A stretch of DNA of 64,000 nt from Marinomonas mediterranea MMB-1 (GCF_000192865.1 NC_015276.1:868001-932000), one strand, 5' to 3'. Positions 32,471-42,150 are shown, numbered from the stretch's first letter. Made by a program: numbers and translations. The notes: generated from the sequence alone by a model not told the origin.

Positions 32471-34876
32471 TCAAAATACAGTGTTTTCAGTATTTGGCAG
32501 GTTGATACCTTCTTCTAGGAGTGTTGTTGCGGCATCAGCTTCCAATGGATAAGAAAAATAGTAGCCTTGTCCTAAGTCGCAGCCATATTTGATGAGTAGG
32601 TTCATCTGGTGTTCGGTTTCAATGCCTTCAGCAACAACGTGTAGGTTTAGCTTATGAGCCATGCTAACAATGGCTTCACAAAGATCTTGTGCCATCGCGC
32701 CACTCTCCATATCACGAATGAAAGATTGATCAATCTTAATAAAGTCGATATCAAATCGGTTAAGGTAGGCGAGTGATGAATACCCTGTACCAAAATCGTC
32801 TAACGCGACGTTGATGCCTTTGTCTCTTAGTGCAAGTAACTGATCAGACACATTGCTAGAGTGATGCATAAGCATGTTTTCGGTGATTTCGAATATGATG
32901 GCGTCGCCAGGGAGATCCAGTTGATCGAGCTGGTGGAACCAGCGTTCAAGGTTTTTACCTGATTCCATATATTGAAAGGGCGAGGTATTAATGCTCATGA
33001 CTAGATTGGGTGAAAGTGTTTTACGCCACTTAGCCAATTGTAAGATTGATTCGCTGAAAACGAAGTCGCCTATAACGCCTATTAAACCTGATTCTTCCGC
33101 CAACGGAATAAACATGCTTGGCGGGATTGCACCTTTAGTTGGGTGGTTCCACCGGATCAAGGCTTCAAATTTGACGATTTCTTGTGCGTTTAAATCCAGA
33201 ATTGGTTGGTACTTTAGGTACATTTCGCCACGGGGAATGGCGTGTCGCATGTCTGAGAGTATATGTTGGCGTTCTAACACCATTGCATGCAATTCTTGGG
33301 AAAAAATATGATATTGCCTGCGTCCTGAGTTTTTTGCTGCGTACATTGCCTCGTCCGCAAACTGTAAGAGAGTGGATTCATCTTGTGCGTCTTTTGGGCA
33401 GGCCGTGATACCAATGCTCGCTGAAATAGATACTTGTTCAACGCCAATTCGAAAGGGCGATTCGAAGGCTTTTAGAACGTTATTGGCAATGTCGCCAAGT
33501 GCGGCTTCATCCACGATGCCCGGAATCAGTATGGTAAATTCGTCGCCTCCAATGCGGGCCAGCTCACAATTTGAAGGCAGTGTTCGTTGCAAGCGCTCTC
33601 CAGCGTCTTTAAGAACATTGTCTCCCTCTCTGTGGCCGTGGATGTCGTTAACTTCTTTGAAGTGGTCTAAATCTAAGTAGAACAGACCAAAAGGCGTGTT
33701 GTTAGATTTCGCCATTTGGCATAGATGCTGTAATTTCTTTTGAAAAAAACGTCTATTGGCAAGGTTGGTTAATGGGTCTAAATTTGCTTGCTTGGTCGCT
33801 TCCGCTCTAGCAGCTAAACTTTCCCGAAGCGCATTGTCTAGCTTTCGGTTAGTCCGGATAACGAAGAGGGCAAACCCGCCTAATATCACAAGAATAGGCG
33901 TTGCAATCGCAAGTCCGATTAAAATGTGTAGATGGTTTGATGCCTCAGGTTTTTTATACAGGGCGTTTTCGATTTGGAAGTTATCGTCGAGTTTTTTCCT
34001 AGCTTGGTAGGCTTTGACAACTTTATGCCACCTTGAAGGGTTTAAGTACCCTAATTCAATCAGATCAGGTTGAATTAGGGTATACATGGCATTGGCTTCA
34101 AACTCTAAGAAGTCACGAGAGTAGGTGCTTTTATAGCGAGAAATAATCCAATTAATGACGGTTTCTGGATTGTCCATCGCGAACTGCCAGCCTTTTAAGC
34201 TTGCTGAACGGAAGGCTTGAACTCTTTTTGGGTTTTTCGCTATTTCATGTTCAGAGGTAAATAGGTTGTCGCCAAAAAAATCGATGCCAGCTGACCTCGG
34301 TACAAAGGTTCGAAAGGGGATATTCGCTTTACTTAAAAAATACGGCTCGTTTGTACTATAGGCACTCATAATGTCGACGTGATCGGTCGTTAGATCAATT
34401 GGGTCGAAAGTATGAGGGAGGAAATTAAGGTCTTCGAGATTGAGTCCTTCGTTCTCTAGAAAGAGCATGAGCTCGTCGGAGGACTCTTCGAGCATGATCT
34501 TTTTGGTATTCCAATCATGAAAGGTTAGAACATCGTTCTTGGCAATTAAAATGGCGGGAGAGTGTTGAAACACAACGGCAAGAATAACAAAGGGGTCGCC
34601 ATTGTTACGCTGAACCAGAACGGAGCTGTTCCCCACTCCATATTGTGCTCGGCCAGACTTTACTTCTTCGTAAACATTGGTTGAGGTGTCGGCTGGCACT
34701 ATTTCGACATTTAGACCGGCTTGGTCATAGTAGCCCAATTCCTGCGCGGCATAGTATCCGGCAAACTGAAAGGCGTGCTCCCATTTCAATTGAAGCCTAA
34801 TTGTCTGGTCGTCTCCATATGCCTTTATGTTTAGCAGTCCTGTGAGAAATAACACGATCGTAAGTCGATATTTCAA
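32471..34876 (-). CDS. NMT1/THI5-like sensor with GGDEF and EAL domains
   Basis: An 801-residue c-di-GMP protein with an unusual sensor. A signal peptide (about 1-20) is followed by a periplasmic NMT1/SsuA-like binding domain (about 25-300, with LQLKWEHAFQFAGYYAAQELGYY and GRAQYGVGNSSVLVQR), which in relatives binds thiamine-pyrimidine-type ligands. A membrane segment follows (about 317-342), then a GGDEF domain (about 365-530, GGDEF at 443-447) and an EAL domain (about 545-790, EAL at 571-573, DDFGTGYSS present). Both enzymatic motifs are intact. The ligand is unknown. The gene ends about 100 bp upstream of the sRNA promoters, reading toward them. Confidence 0.9.
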   Translation of the reverse strand: MKYRLTIVLFLTGLLNIKAYGDDQTIRLQLKWEHAFQFAGYYAAQELGYYDQAGLNVEIVPADTSTNVYEEVKSGRAQYGVGNSSVLVQRNNGDPFVILAVVFQHSPAILIAKNDVLTFHDWNTKKIMLEESSDELMLFLENEGLNLEDLNFLPHTFDPIDLTTDHVDIMSAYSTNEPYFLSKANIPFRTFVPRSAGIDFFGDNLFTSEHEIAKNPKRVQAFRSASLKGWQFAMDNPETVINWIISRYKSTYSRDFLEFEANAMYTLIQPDLIELGYLNPSRWHKVVKAYQARKKLDDNFQIENALYKKPEASNHLHILIGLAIATPILVILGGFALFVIRTNRKLDNALRESLAARAEATKQANLDPLTNLANRRFFQKKLQHLCQMAKSNNTPFGLFYLDLDHFKEVNDIHGHREGDNVLKDAGERLQRTLPSNCELARIGGDEFTILIPGIVDEAALGDIANNVLKAFESPFRIGVEQVSISASIGITACPKDAQDESTLLQFADEAMYAAKNSGRRQYHIFSQELHAMVLERQHILSDMRHAIPRGEMYLKYQPILDLNAQEIVKFEALIRWNHPTKGAIPPSMFIPLAEESGLIGVIGDFVFSESILQLAKWRKTLSPNLVMSINTSPFQYMESGKNLERWFHQLDQLDLPGDAIIFEITENMLMHHSSNVSDQLLALRDKGINVALDDFGTGYSSLAYLNRFDIDFIKIDQSFIRDMESGAMAQDLCEAIVSMAHKLNLHVVAEGIETEHQMNLLIKYGCDLGQGYYFSYPLEADAATTLLEEGINLPNTENTVF

Positions 34877-35181
34877 GTTTACCTCACCTTTAGAGCATGA
34901 ACATTAGTGAAATAGAGTATTCATTTTGACTATTTTTGCTTCGTCTTGGCTTCGCTCGTGACGTCGTGCAAAGGTCTCGGGGTATTTAAATTTAGACTAC
35001 CAATGAAAAAAGACGGGTTTATGACAGCTTTTGGGATTTAGGTGTGTAAGAGAGAGGAGTGGTTAGGGGTTGTATATAAGTGCATCACCGCGCCTTTGCT
35101 AGAAGTACTTGTCTTTATTTGTCTATAGACTTTGTTTATAGGGAAGACAAAGGCGCGTTGTGTTGCTTGATCTAAAGCGGT
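34877..35181. other. Intergenic region with a long-spaced inverted repeat
   Basis: No gene. GCGCCTTTG (35090-35098) and CAAAGGCGC (35148-35156) are complementary with a 49-nt interval that contains the palindrome GTCTATAGAC. It lies just after the stop of the minus-strand chemoreceptor gene, so it may mark its transcript end, but there is no U-tract. A 35-bp dispersed repeat is at 34946-34980. Confidence 0.45.
34946..34980. repeat. Dispersed 35-bp intergenic repeat, copy 1
   Basis: Starts TTGGCTTCGCTCGTGACGTC and matches 45121-45155 at 30 of 35 bases. Both copies lie just upstream of a minus-strand gene's start (the NMT1-GGDEF-EAL gene and the aldo-keto reductase). Function unknown. Confidence 0.6.
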
Positions 35182-36492
35182 TTAAGATGTCTTTACTAAG
35201 TCTCCGACGACAATAGAAACGTGTTCCGCCCCTTTTAGTATTTCATCAATGATTACTTCCGCTTCACTAATACGTTGAGCATTACTGCTTACCTTGTCTT
35301 TTACATCCTGCATACTTTCACGGGTATTGTTTACAAGGCTGGTGTTCTTATCCACCATGGCCGTTATTTCTTCCGTCGATGTGCTGGTGCGTGCTGCGAG
35401 TGTTCGGACTTCATCAGCAACGACAGCAAATCCTCGGCCTTGCTCACCAGCACGTGCGGCTTCAATGGCGGCGTTTAGGGCGAGTAGGTTTGTTTGGTCT
35501 GCAATGGCTCCGATTGTGGTTACAATCTTGGAGATTTCTTCCGATTGCTGATTTAGCTCTTCGATTAGCTCTGACGCTTTTTGAGTGCCTTGCGCAATGG
35601 ATTCGGAGCTTAAAACGGTTTCTTTTAGAATATCGGCGCCACGTTCGGATACTTGAGCTGTTTCAACCGATGTACTGTGAGCAACCTCGGCCGCTTTTTG
35701 TATCTCAAGTTGTTTTTCGACTCGTTCGGTAATGTCTGAGGCAAATTTTACGACTTTGACAACCTTTCCATTGTCATCCGTAATAGGGTTGTACGTTCCT
35801 TCGATCCAAATAATGCTGCCATCTTGTGAGCGGCGTTTAAACAAACCACTTTTAAACTGACCGCTCCCGAGTTCTCGCCAGAAGTTCGGGTTTTCATCAT
35901 AGAACTCATCAAAACAAAATATTCTATGGTGATTACCAATGAGCTGATCGACAGAATGGTAACCTAATGTTGCGACAAAGTTTGAGTTTGCCGTAAGAAT
36001 TTCTCCATCAGGAGTAAACTGGACCACGGCGCTGGACTTATCCAGTGCGGTTAGAATCGCTTCTTGTGTCTGGCTGTTTTTGATGTTCTCTGTGACATCA
36101 GTAGCTATTTTGGCAACTTTCGTAACAACGCCGTCTTCGGTAATGGGAAAGTAAGATGCTTCTAGCCAAATCTCTTCTCCGTCTTTGCGCTTACGTAAGA
36201 AACAGCCTTCATGATGGCTGCCATTAGCGAGCTTTGTCCAAAATTGACTGTATTTAGGGGAGTTTGTTTCTTTCGCGTCGCAAAATATTCTGTGATGTTT
36301 GCCGACAATTTCATCCAGCTCATAACCGACCGCTTTCAAAAAAAGCGGGTTCGCGTCTAGTATCTTTCCATCAGGGGTAAAAAAGATTGTCGCACAATAG
36401 CGAAGCATTGCTTGGACAAGAGCAGTGTCAGATTGATTTGCCTTCTTATTCGTGTTTTCAGCTGCTTTATTACTGGATCTAAATGAAAACAT
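35182..36492 (-). CDS. Soluble PAS-PAS methyl-accepting chemotaxis protein (BdlA-like)
   Basis: A 436-residue receptor with no membrane segment. Two PAS domains (about 25-125 and 145-250), each with GRHH/GNHHRIFC- and WLEASY/WIEGTYNPI-type signatures, are followed by a short MCP signalling domain (about 265-436) with the conserved hairpin tip EISKIVTTIGAIADQTNLLA and then LNAAIEAARAGEQGRGFAVV. The plan matches BdlA of Pseudomonas aeruginosa (417 residues), which links redox or energy sensing to biofilm dispersal; that functional link here is inference. AGGAAGG precedes the ATG. A close paralogue is at 42364-43671, on the other side of the lig operon. Confidence 0.88.
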   Translation of the reverse strand: MFSFRSSNKAAENTNKKANQSDTALVQAMLRYCATIFFTPDGKILDANPLFLKAVGYELDEIVGKHHRIFCDAKETNSPKYSQFWTKLANGSHHEGCFLRKRKDGEEIWLEASYFPITEDGVVTKVAKIATDVTENIKNSQTQEAILTALDKSSAVVQFTPDGEILTANSNFVATLGYHSVDQLIGNHHRIFCFDEFYDENPNFWRELGSGQFKSGLFKRRSQDGSIIWIEGTYNPITDDNGKVVKVVKFASDITERVEKQLEIQKAAEVAHSTSVETAQVSERGADILKETVLSSESIAQGTQKASELIEELNQQSEEISKIVTTIGAIADQTNLLALNAAIEAARAGEQGRGFAVVADEVRTLAARTSTSTEEITAMVDKNTSLVNNTRESMQDVKDKVSSNAQRISEAEVIIDEILKGAEHVSIVVGDLVKTS

Positions 36493-37018
36493 GCTGCCCT
36501 TCCTATAATTTGTTTTGTTTAGTTGTTTTTGAATGATATCGATAAAAACTATGAAGGTATGTTGCAGATATGATTTTCAATGAAACATTGCGTAATTTTG
36601 TAGTTACGGTCGATTACAAATTTTCTTTAATTTTTTGAATTATCAACTTTTTACATATGTGAACTTTCGTGTAAAAGCATTGATGCCGATCATTTCTTTA
36701 AGGTTTTAATGTGAAGAAATGTGGTTATTTGGCTTTCTTGAACACTACCTTTTGCGCGGCTTGTAAGCGCTTGTCATGATCTTGTTTTCTTCTGCAATCA
36801 AAAGGAGTGTCGGCGGGGCGATTTAGTGAGGTTTCGTGATTTTGTACGTGTGGCAATGTTTGGCTATATAAAAATGTAATATCGTTCGGGTCAAAATGAA
36901 ATTGGCAAAGTTGTGTGGTGCTCTAATATTCAGGATATGCAATTGGTTGGTTCGTTATGCAAATCTTCAATGCTTTGAGAACCGCTATCTCATTCAATAA
37001 TAATTAGAGAGCAGCAGT
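36493..37018. other. Gene-free region upstream of the lig operon
   Basis: About 526 bp between the divergent chemoreceptor and ligJ. It must contain the lig promoter; I see AT-rich hexamers (TATAAAAAT near 36865) but no confident operator. A 65-codon minus-strand open frame without an ATG ends at 36725 and is discussed under rejected items. Confidence 0.4.
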
Positions 37019-38023
37019 ATGATTATAGATTGTCATGGCCACTACACGACAACGCCCCCTGCGGTTGGTGAATATCGCGACAAACAAAAGACACAGGTCG
37101 CAAGTAATCCGAATTTTGTCGGCGAAAAAGGGTCGATACACATCACGGATGACGAAATTCGCGAGAGTATTATCAATAACCAGCTTAGGTTACAAAAGGA
37201 GCGCGGCACCGATCTTACTATTTTTTCCCCGCGTGCGAGTTGGATGGGACACCATGTTGGCAATGAACATACGAGTCAGTTCTGGACAGAACATCAAAAT
37301 GATTTGATTCGTCGTGTGTGCGATTTGTTTCCTGAGAATTTCGTCCCCGTAGCGCAATTACCTCAGTCTCCGGGTGTCGACCCTGCGAAGTCTGTTCCAG
37401 AAATTATTCGAACCGTCGAAGAAATGGGTTTTATTGGCATCAACTTAAATCCAGACCCTAGCGGTGGTCATTGGAACGGTTCCTCCCTTGCTGATCGTTC
37501 TTTCTATCCTATTTACGAAAAAATGTGTGAATACGATATTCCTGCAATGGTTCATGTTTCAGCCGCTTGTAATGATTGCTTCCATACCACGGGCTCGCAT
37601 TATTTGGGGGCGGACACGACCGGTTTTCAACAACTGATGATGTCTGATGTGTTTAAAGACTTTCCTGAACTAAAAGTCATTATTCCGCATGGCGGCGGCG
37701 CAGTACCTTATCACTGGGGGCGCTTTCGTGGATTAGCATTAGACAAAGGGTTTGATTTGGCTGAGCGCGTGCTCAATAACATCTATTTTGATACCTGTGT
37801 TTACCATCAACGTGGTATCGATTTATTGCTCGATATTATCCCAACAAAAAACATTTTATTTGCATCAGAAATGATTGGCGCGGTAAGGGGGATTGATCCT
37901 GAAACAGGGCATTATTTCGATGATACTAAGCGTTATATCGACAACAATACCGTGCTTACGGCTGAGCAAAAACAAGATATTTTTGAACACAATACGCGTC
38001 GTGTTTTCAGTCGATTGAAGTGA
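37019..38023 (+). CDS. ligJ: 4-oxalomesaconate hydratase LigJ (amidohydrolase family)
   Basis: Hydrates 4-oxalomesaconate to 4-carboxy-4-hydroxy-2-oxoadipate in the protocatechuate 4,5-cleavage pathway. The 334-residue amidohydrolase-2 protein has the N-terminal metal motif MIIDCHGHYTTTP, SPRASWMGHHVG, VHVSAACNDCFHTTGSHYL, LKVIIPHGGGAVPYHWGR (metal His) and a late Glu/Asp region LFASEMIGAVRGIDPETG. These match LigJ rather than other amidohydrolases. First gene of the ligJKUIAB operon; the ATG follows a GAGAGCAGC purine-rich stretch. Confidence 0.88.
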   Translation: MIIDCHGHYTTTPPAVGEYRDKQKTQVASNPNFVGEKGSIHITDDEIRESIINNQLRLQKERGTDLTIFSPRASWMGHHVGNEHTSQFWTEHQNDLIRRVCDLFPENFVPVAQLPQSPGVDPAKSVPEIIRTVEEMGFIGINLNPDPSGGHWNGSSLADRSFYPIYEKMCEYDIPAMVHVSAACNDCFHTTGSHYLGADTTGFQQLMMSDVFKDFPELKVIIPHGGGAVPYHWGRFRGLALDKGFDLAERVLNNIYFDTCVYHQRGIDLLLDIIPTKNILFASEMIGAVRGIDPETGHYFDDTKRYIDNNTVLTAEQKQDIFEHNTRRVFSRLK

Positions 38024-38090
38024 AGCAGCTGAGCTGCATGTCTTAATGAATCATGCAAACCATACTAATAAGAATGATCAGAGGTGAAAA

Positions 38091-38768
38091 ATGCGAGATA
38101 ACGTTGTTGTTCAAAATATAGAGCGAGCAGATCAGGCTGTTATCGATGGATTAGCGGAATGCGGTGTTGCAACGGTTCACGAAGCGCAAGGGCGTGTTGG
38201 TTTGCTGTCCTATTACATGCGCCCGATTCAGATGGATTGTTGTGTGGCGGGTTCTGCTGTCACTATTTCAGGCGCAGCGGGCGATAACTGGATGATGCAC
38301 GTTGCGATTGAGCAATGTCAGAAAGGCGATATGATGGTGTTTGCTCCTACGTCGCCTTCTTATCATGGTTTCTTTGGTGATCTTCTGGCGACTTCAGCCC
38401 AATCTCGCGGCGTTGTAGGTTTGATTATCGATGGCGGCGTTCGCGATACTCGCGACTTAAGACAAATGAAATTTCCAGTTTGGTCGAAAGCCGTTTTCGC
38501 AGAAGGCACGATAAAAGAAACGCTGGGCTCTGTTAATGTCAGCATTGTCTGTGCAGAGCAAATGGTTCATCCGGGCGACGTTATCGTTGCTGATGACGAC
38601 GGCGTGGTGGTTGTAAGACGTGAAAAAGCAGCAGAAGTACTGGCGCTAGCCCAAGCTCGAATGGCGAAAGAAGAAGAGAAGCGCCTTCGTATGGCGGAGG
38701 GTGAGCTTGGCTTAGATATTTATGAAATGCGTCCTCGATTGGAGGCAAAAGGCCTTAAATATGTCTAA
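38091..38768 (+). CDS. ligK: 4-carboxy-4-hydroxy-2-oxoadipate aldolase LigK (RraA fold)
   Basis: Splits 4-carboxy-4-hydroxy-2-oxoadipate into pyruvate and oxaloacetate, the final step of the pathway. The 225-residue product has the RraA/HMG-aldolase fold: CGVATVHEAQGRVGLLS, AVTISGAAGDNWMMHVAIEQ, the metal/phosphate motif GVVGLIIDGGVRDTRDL and VHPGDVIVADDDGVVVV. AGAGGTG lies 6-7 nt before the ATG. Its 3' end overlaps ligU by 8 bp. Confidence 0.9.
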   Translation: MRDNVVVQNIERADQAVIDGLAECGVATVHEAQGRVGLLSYYMRPIQMDCCVAGSAVTISGAAGDNWMMHVAIEQCQKGDMMVFAPTSPSYHGFFGDLLATSAQSRGVVGLIIDGGVRDTRDLRQMKFPVWSKAVFAEGTIKETLGSVNVSIVCAEQMVHPGDVIVADDDGVVVVRREKAAEVLALAQARMAKEEEKRLRMAEGELGLDIYEMRPRLEAKGLKYV

Positions 38769-39861
38769 GGTCGCAGCTTACCCTGATGGCATTCGTTGTA
38801 TGTGGATGCGTGGTGGTACTTCCAAAGGCGCGTATTTTTTGGCGGATGACTTGCCCTCAACCGAAAAAGAAAGAGCAGGCATACTGCTACGCGTGATGGG
38901 CTCACCAGATAAACGTCAGATTGACGGCATGGGGGGGGCTGATCCGATTACCTCGAAAGTTGCTGTGGTTAAACAATCTCAGCGTGAAGATGCCGATGTC
39001 GATTATCTGTTTTTACAGGTCTTTGTTGATCAAGCGATTGTAACGGATGCCCAAAACTGCGGAAATATTTTAGCGGGAGTGGGGCCGTTCGCAATTGAAC
39101 GTGGGCTGGTTGACGCGAGTGACGGCGAAAATAACGTACGTATTTTTATGGAAAATACGGGGCAGATTGCCATCGCTCAAGTGCAGGTTGAAAACGGTCG
39201 GGTTGTCTATGAAGGAGAGGCGTGCATTGATGGCGTGCCTGGTGCATCGGCTCCAGTTCCTATTACCTTCAAAGACACCGCGGGTTCGAGTTGTGGTGCC
39301 TTATTACCAACCGGAAACGTCGTTGATACGATCGATGATGTTCAGGTCACCCTGATCGACAATGGTATGCCTGTTGTTGTTATGACAGCCGAAGAGATGG
39401 GGATTAAAGGCACCGAGACGCGAGAAGAACTAGAAGCGAACGATGTGTTAAAAGGCAAGCTTGAGTCCATTCGATTAAAAGCGGGCCCGATGATGAATCT
39501 CGGTGACGTCAGTACGAAATCAGTACCTAAGATGACAATGGTCTCGTCGCCTATGAAGGGCGGTGCGATATCGACGCGGACTTTTATTCCTCATCGGTGT
39601 CATGCGTCAATTGGCGTGCTCGGGGCGGTTAGTGTCGCAACCGCGGCGGTATTGGAAAGTTCTCCTGCGAATCCTATCGCCAGCTTCACTGACGCAAATC
39701 GAATGTCGCTGGATGTTGAGCATCCGACAGGAAGAATGACCGTGGTGCTAGATCGAGATGAGTCTGGCGAGATTGTTTCAGCAGCTTTGTTGAGAACGGC
39801 GCGAAAGTTGTTTGATGGCTATGTGTTTGTGCACGCGAATGGTGTCGACTTCGATGCCTGA
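38761..39861 (+). CDS. ligU: 4-oxalomesaconate tautomerase LigU/GalD (PrpF family)
   Basis: Isomerises the oxalomesaconate tautomers so LigJ can hydrate them. The ATG at 38761 (MSKVAAYPDGIRCMWMRGGT) is chosen: AAAGG lies 8 nt upstream and the family starts here; an earlier in-frame ATG lies deep inside ligK. Features of the PrpF diaminopimelate-epimerase-like fold are RGGTSKGAYF, QIDGMGGADPITSKVAVV, NCGNILAGVGPFAIE and HRCHASIGVLGAVSVAT. About 366 residues, the usual length. Confidence 0.88.
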   Translation: MSKVAAYPDGIRCMWMRGGTSKGAYFLADDLPSTEKERAGILLRVMGSPDKRQIDGMGGADPITSKVAVVKQSQREDADVDYLFLQVFVDQAIVTDAQNCGNILAGVGPFAIERGLVDASDGENNVRIFMENTGQIAIAQVQVENGRVVYEGEACIDGVPGASAPVPITFKDTAGSSCGALLPTGNVVDTIDDVQVTLIDNGMPVVVMTAEEMGIKGTETREELEANDVLKGKLESIRLKAGPMMNLGDVSTKSVPKMTMVSSPMKGGAISTRTFIPHRCHASIGVLGAVSVATAAVLESSPANPIASFTDANRMSLDVEHPTGRMTVVLDRDESGEIVSAALLRTARKLFDGYVFVHANGVDFDA

Positions 39862-39920
39862 GCAGAGATGGGCTTAAGCCATAAATTTGAAAAGAATAAA
39901 TAAAATGATAGGAAACTAAG

Positions 39921-40793
39921 ATGGATAAAGATTACCTTCCATTTCACCCTAACCCTAGTAAGCCTAAATTCAAAGCGCCAGCTGGGGCCGTGGACGCGCA
40001 TTGTCATGTTTTTGGACCGGCTGATAAATTTCCGTACCATCCAAAGCGTAAATATACGCCTTGTGATGCATCGAAAGAGCAACTGTTTGCCTTGCGAGAT
40101 TATCTGGGTTTTTCTCGTAATGTGATCGTACAGGCTTCGTGTCATAGTACGGACAATGCAGCGTTATTGGATGCACTTGGCACGGCGGGCGACTTGGCGC
40201 GCGGTGTGGCTTTTGTCGATGATTCGATCACAGAAGCGGAGCTGAAAGAAATGCACGCGGCCGGTGTGCGTGGTGTGCGTTTTAATTTCGTAAAACGCTT
40301 AGTGGACAGTACGCCTAAAGAGGTGTTCTTTTCTATAGCTGAAAAAATTCGACCGTTTGGTTGGCATATTGTTGTCTACTTTGAGGCCTCGGATCTAGAA
40401 GAGTTAATTCCTTTCCTGAAAGAGCTTAATACAACGATCGTCGTTGACCATATGGGCACGCCAAGTGTTGCAAATGGCGTGGATCACCCAGACTTTAAGC
40501 GTTTTGTGGACTTCATGGCAGACAATGACAATGTCTGGTGTAAGGTCAGCTGCCCTGAACGTTTGACTCTGCAAGCTCCCGATTATAGTGATGTCGTCCC
40601 GTTCGCCAAAACGCTGGTGGAAGCGTTTCCTAATAGAGTGTTGTGGGGAACCGATTGGCCTCATCCAAACATGAAAACGCACGTGCCAGATGACGGCCAC
40701 CTTGTCGATGTTATTCCTATGATTGCACCGACGGAAGCATTGCAGAAGGCGCTGCTTATCGATAACCCAATGGCGTTGTATTGGGGTGAGTGA
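39921..40793 (+). CDS. ligI: 2-pyrone-4,6-dicarboxylate lactonase LigI
   Basis: Amidohydrolase-family enzyme that opens 2-pyrone-4,6-dicarboxylate, the product of LigC. The 290-residue protein has VDAHCHVFGPADKFPYHPKR at its N-terminus, RNVIVQASCHSTDN, GVRGVRFNFVKRLVD, a central IVVDHMGTPSV His and the catalytic Asp in LWGTDWPHPNMKTH. All are diagnostic for LigI. It is 59 bp after ligU. Confidence 0.93.
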   Translation: MDKDYLPFHPNPSKPKFKAPAGAVDAHCHVFGPADKFPYHPKRKYTPCDASKEQLFALRDYLGFSRNVIVQASCHSTDNAALLDALGTAGDLARGVAFVDDSITEAELKEMHAAGVRGVRFNFVKRLVDSTPKEVFFSIAEKIRPFGWHIVVYFEASDLEELIPFLKELNTTIVVDHMGTPSVANGVDHPDFKRFVDFMADNDNVWCKVSCPERLTLQAPDYSDVVPFAKTLVEAFPNRVLWGTDWPHPNMKTHVPDDGHLVDVIPMIAPTEALQKALLIDNPMALYWGE

Positions 40794-40866
40794 TTTGTGC
40801 TTGGCGTGCTGTAAGTTGAAAAGTCAGACTGAAAGTCCAAGTTAAAGAATAAGAAGAGATAAGAAA

Positions 40867-41226
40867 ATGAGCTATATAGAAGATCAGCGTGAAGTAGAAG
40901 GGACCGTGCTATTTGATCACCGCATGGCAAAGAAAGGTTACGGCCTTAACAAAATGTGCTTCTCCTTTAACGATCAAGTCGGTCGTGATGAGTTCAGCAA
41001 AGATGAAGCAGGGTATTGCGATAAGTTTGGCTTGACGGAGATTCAAAAGAAAGCGGTCCTTGATAAAGACATTCTGACGCTTCTTAAAGAAGGTGGCAGT
41101 ATTTATTATCTCGCTAAGTTTGCTGGGCTTCTAAAGTTGAATATGCAGGACATAGGTGCGCTTCAAACAGGCATGAGTGTAGAAGAATTTAAAGCAATGC
41201 TAGTTAAAAATGGACAGGGGAAATAA
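40867..41226 (+). CDS. ligA: Protocatechuate 4,5-dioxygenase alpha subunit LigA
   Basis: Small subunit of the extradiol ring-cleavage dioxygenase. It forms a helical cap over the LigB active site. The 119 residues contain MAKKGYGLNKMCFSFND, EAGYCDKFGLTEIQKKAV and LAKFAGLLKLNMQDIGALQT, typical of LigA. Its stop overlaps nothing but is only 1 bp before the ligB start, so expression is coupled. Confidence 0.93.
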   Translation: MSYIEDQREVEGTVLFDHRMAKKGYGLNKMCFSFNDQVGRDEFSKDEAGYCDKFGLTEIQKKAVLDKDILTLLKEGGSIYYLAKFAGLLKLNMQDIGALQTGMSVEEFKAMLVKNGQGK

Positions 41227-41227
41227 T

Positions 41228-42076
41228 ATGGCGAATCTTATCGGTGCAGTAACAACCTCTCATATCCCAGCCATTGCCAATGCGATGGCAAACAAATTGG
41301 AAGAGACGCCTTACTGGAAGCCCTTCTTCGATGGTTATCCGCCTGTTCGTAAATGGCTTAACGAGAATAAGCCTGATGTTATTGTGCTGTTTTACAATGA
41401 TCATGGTTTAGAGTTCTTTATTGATAAAAAGCCCACGTTTTCTATTGGTGTGGCGGATCAATATCAAAATGCTGATGAAGGTTGGGGCATTGCGACGATT
41501 CCACCAGTAACAGGTGAGAGCGAATTGTCTTGGCATATTGCTAACTCACTTGTTCATGATGGTTTTGATATGACCATTTGTCAGGAAATGAAAGTGGATC
41601 ATGGTTTAACGGTTCCACTCAGCCTAATGTGGCCAGGTAACGATTATGGTCACGTTAAAGTGATTCCGGTGTGTATTAATTGCGAGCAGCATCCCATGCC
41701 TCAGCCGTGGCGCTGTTTAGAGCTTGGTAAATCCATTGGTAAAGCCATTGAATCTTTTGATTCTGATATGACGGTCGCTCTATTTGGAACGGGTGGACTG
41801 TCGCATCAACTAGATGGCGAGAGAGCCGGTATTATCAATCGCGAGTTTGATTTGGAGTGCATGGATAAGTTAGTCACAGATCCAGAAGATCTTACTAAAT
41901 ATTCAAATTTGGACTTGATCGAAATAGGGGGCGCTCAAGCCGTTGAATTAAATATGTGGATTGCTATGCGCGGCGCTTTACGAGGTAAAGTAACGGAGCT
42001 GCATCGTAACTACCACGCTCCTATTTCCAATACGGGCTCTGGAGTGCTTCTGTTAGAGCATGAGATGCCTAGCTGA
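41228..42076 (+). CDS. ligB: Protocatechuate 4,5-dioxygenase beta subunit LigB
   Basis: Catalytic subunit: Fe(II)-dependent cleavage of protocatechuate to 4-carboxy-2-hydroxymuconate-6-semialdehyde. The ATG at 41228 gives MANLIGAVTTSHIPAIANAM, with the iron-ligand His at about position 12; the longer frame upstream lies inside ligA. Further landmarks: IVLFYNDHGLEFF (second His), KVDHGLTVPLSLMWP and GTGGLSHQLDGERAG (catalytic His), and the Glu ligand in the C-terminal region. 282 residues. A strong terminator follows at 42117-42150. Confidence 0.93.
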   Translation: MANLIGAVTTSHIPAIANAMANKLEETPYWKPFFDGYPPVRKWLNENKPDVIVLFYNDHGLEFFIDKKPTFSIGVADQYQNADEGWGIATIPPVTGESELSWHIANSLVHDGFDMTICQEMKVDHGLTVPLSLMWPGNDYGHVKVIPVCINCEQHPMPQPWRCLELGKSIGKAIESFDSDMTVALFGTGGLSHQLDGERAGIINREFDLECMDKLVTDPEDLTKYSNLDLIEIGGAQAVELNMWIAMRGALRGKVTELHRNYHAPISNTGSGVLLLEHEMPS

Positions 42077-42116
42077 GTGTGAGCTAAAAAATTCGAACCC
42101 AAGTAGTCTTTTTTGT

Positions 42117-42150
42117 ATGCCACTGTTTTTCGTCACAGTGGCATTCTTTT
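42117..42150 (+). terminator. Rho-independent terminator of the lig operon
   Basis: ATGCCACTG (42117-42125) pairs with CAGTGGCAT (42136-42144) and is followed by TTCTTTT, 40 bp after the ligB stop. Confidence 0.85.

Noticed and set aside
36725..36922. A 65-codon minus-strand open frame ending in KVVFKKAK, with protein-like composition, upstream of ligJ
   Set aside because: It has no ATG/GTG start with a ribosome-binding site and is preceded in frame by a stop; it could be a gene remnant but I recognise no family.
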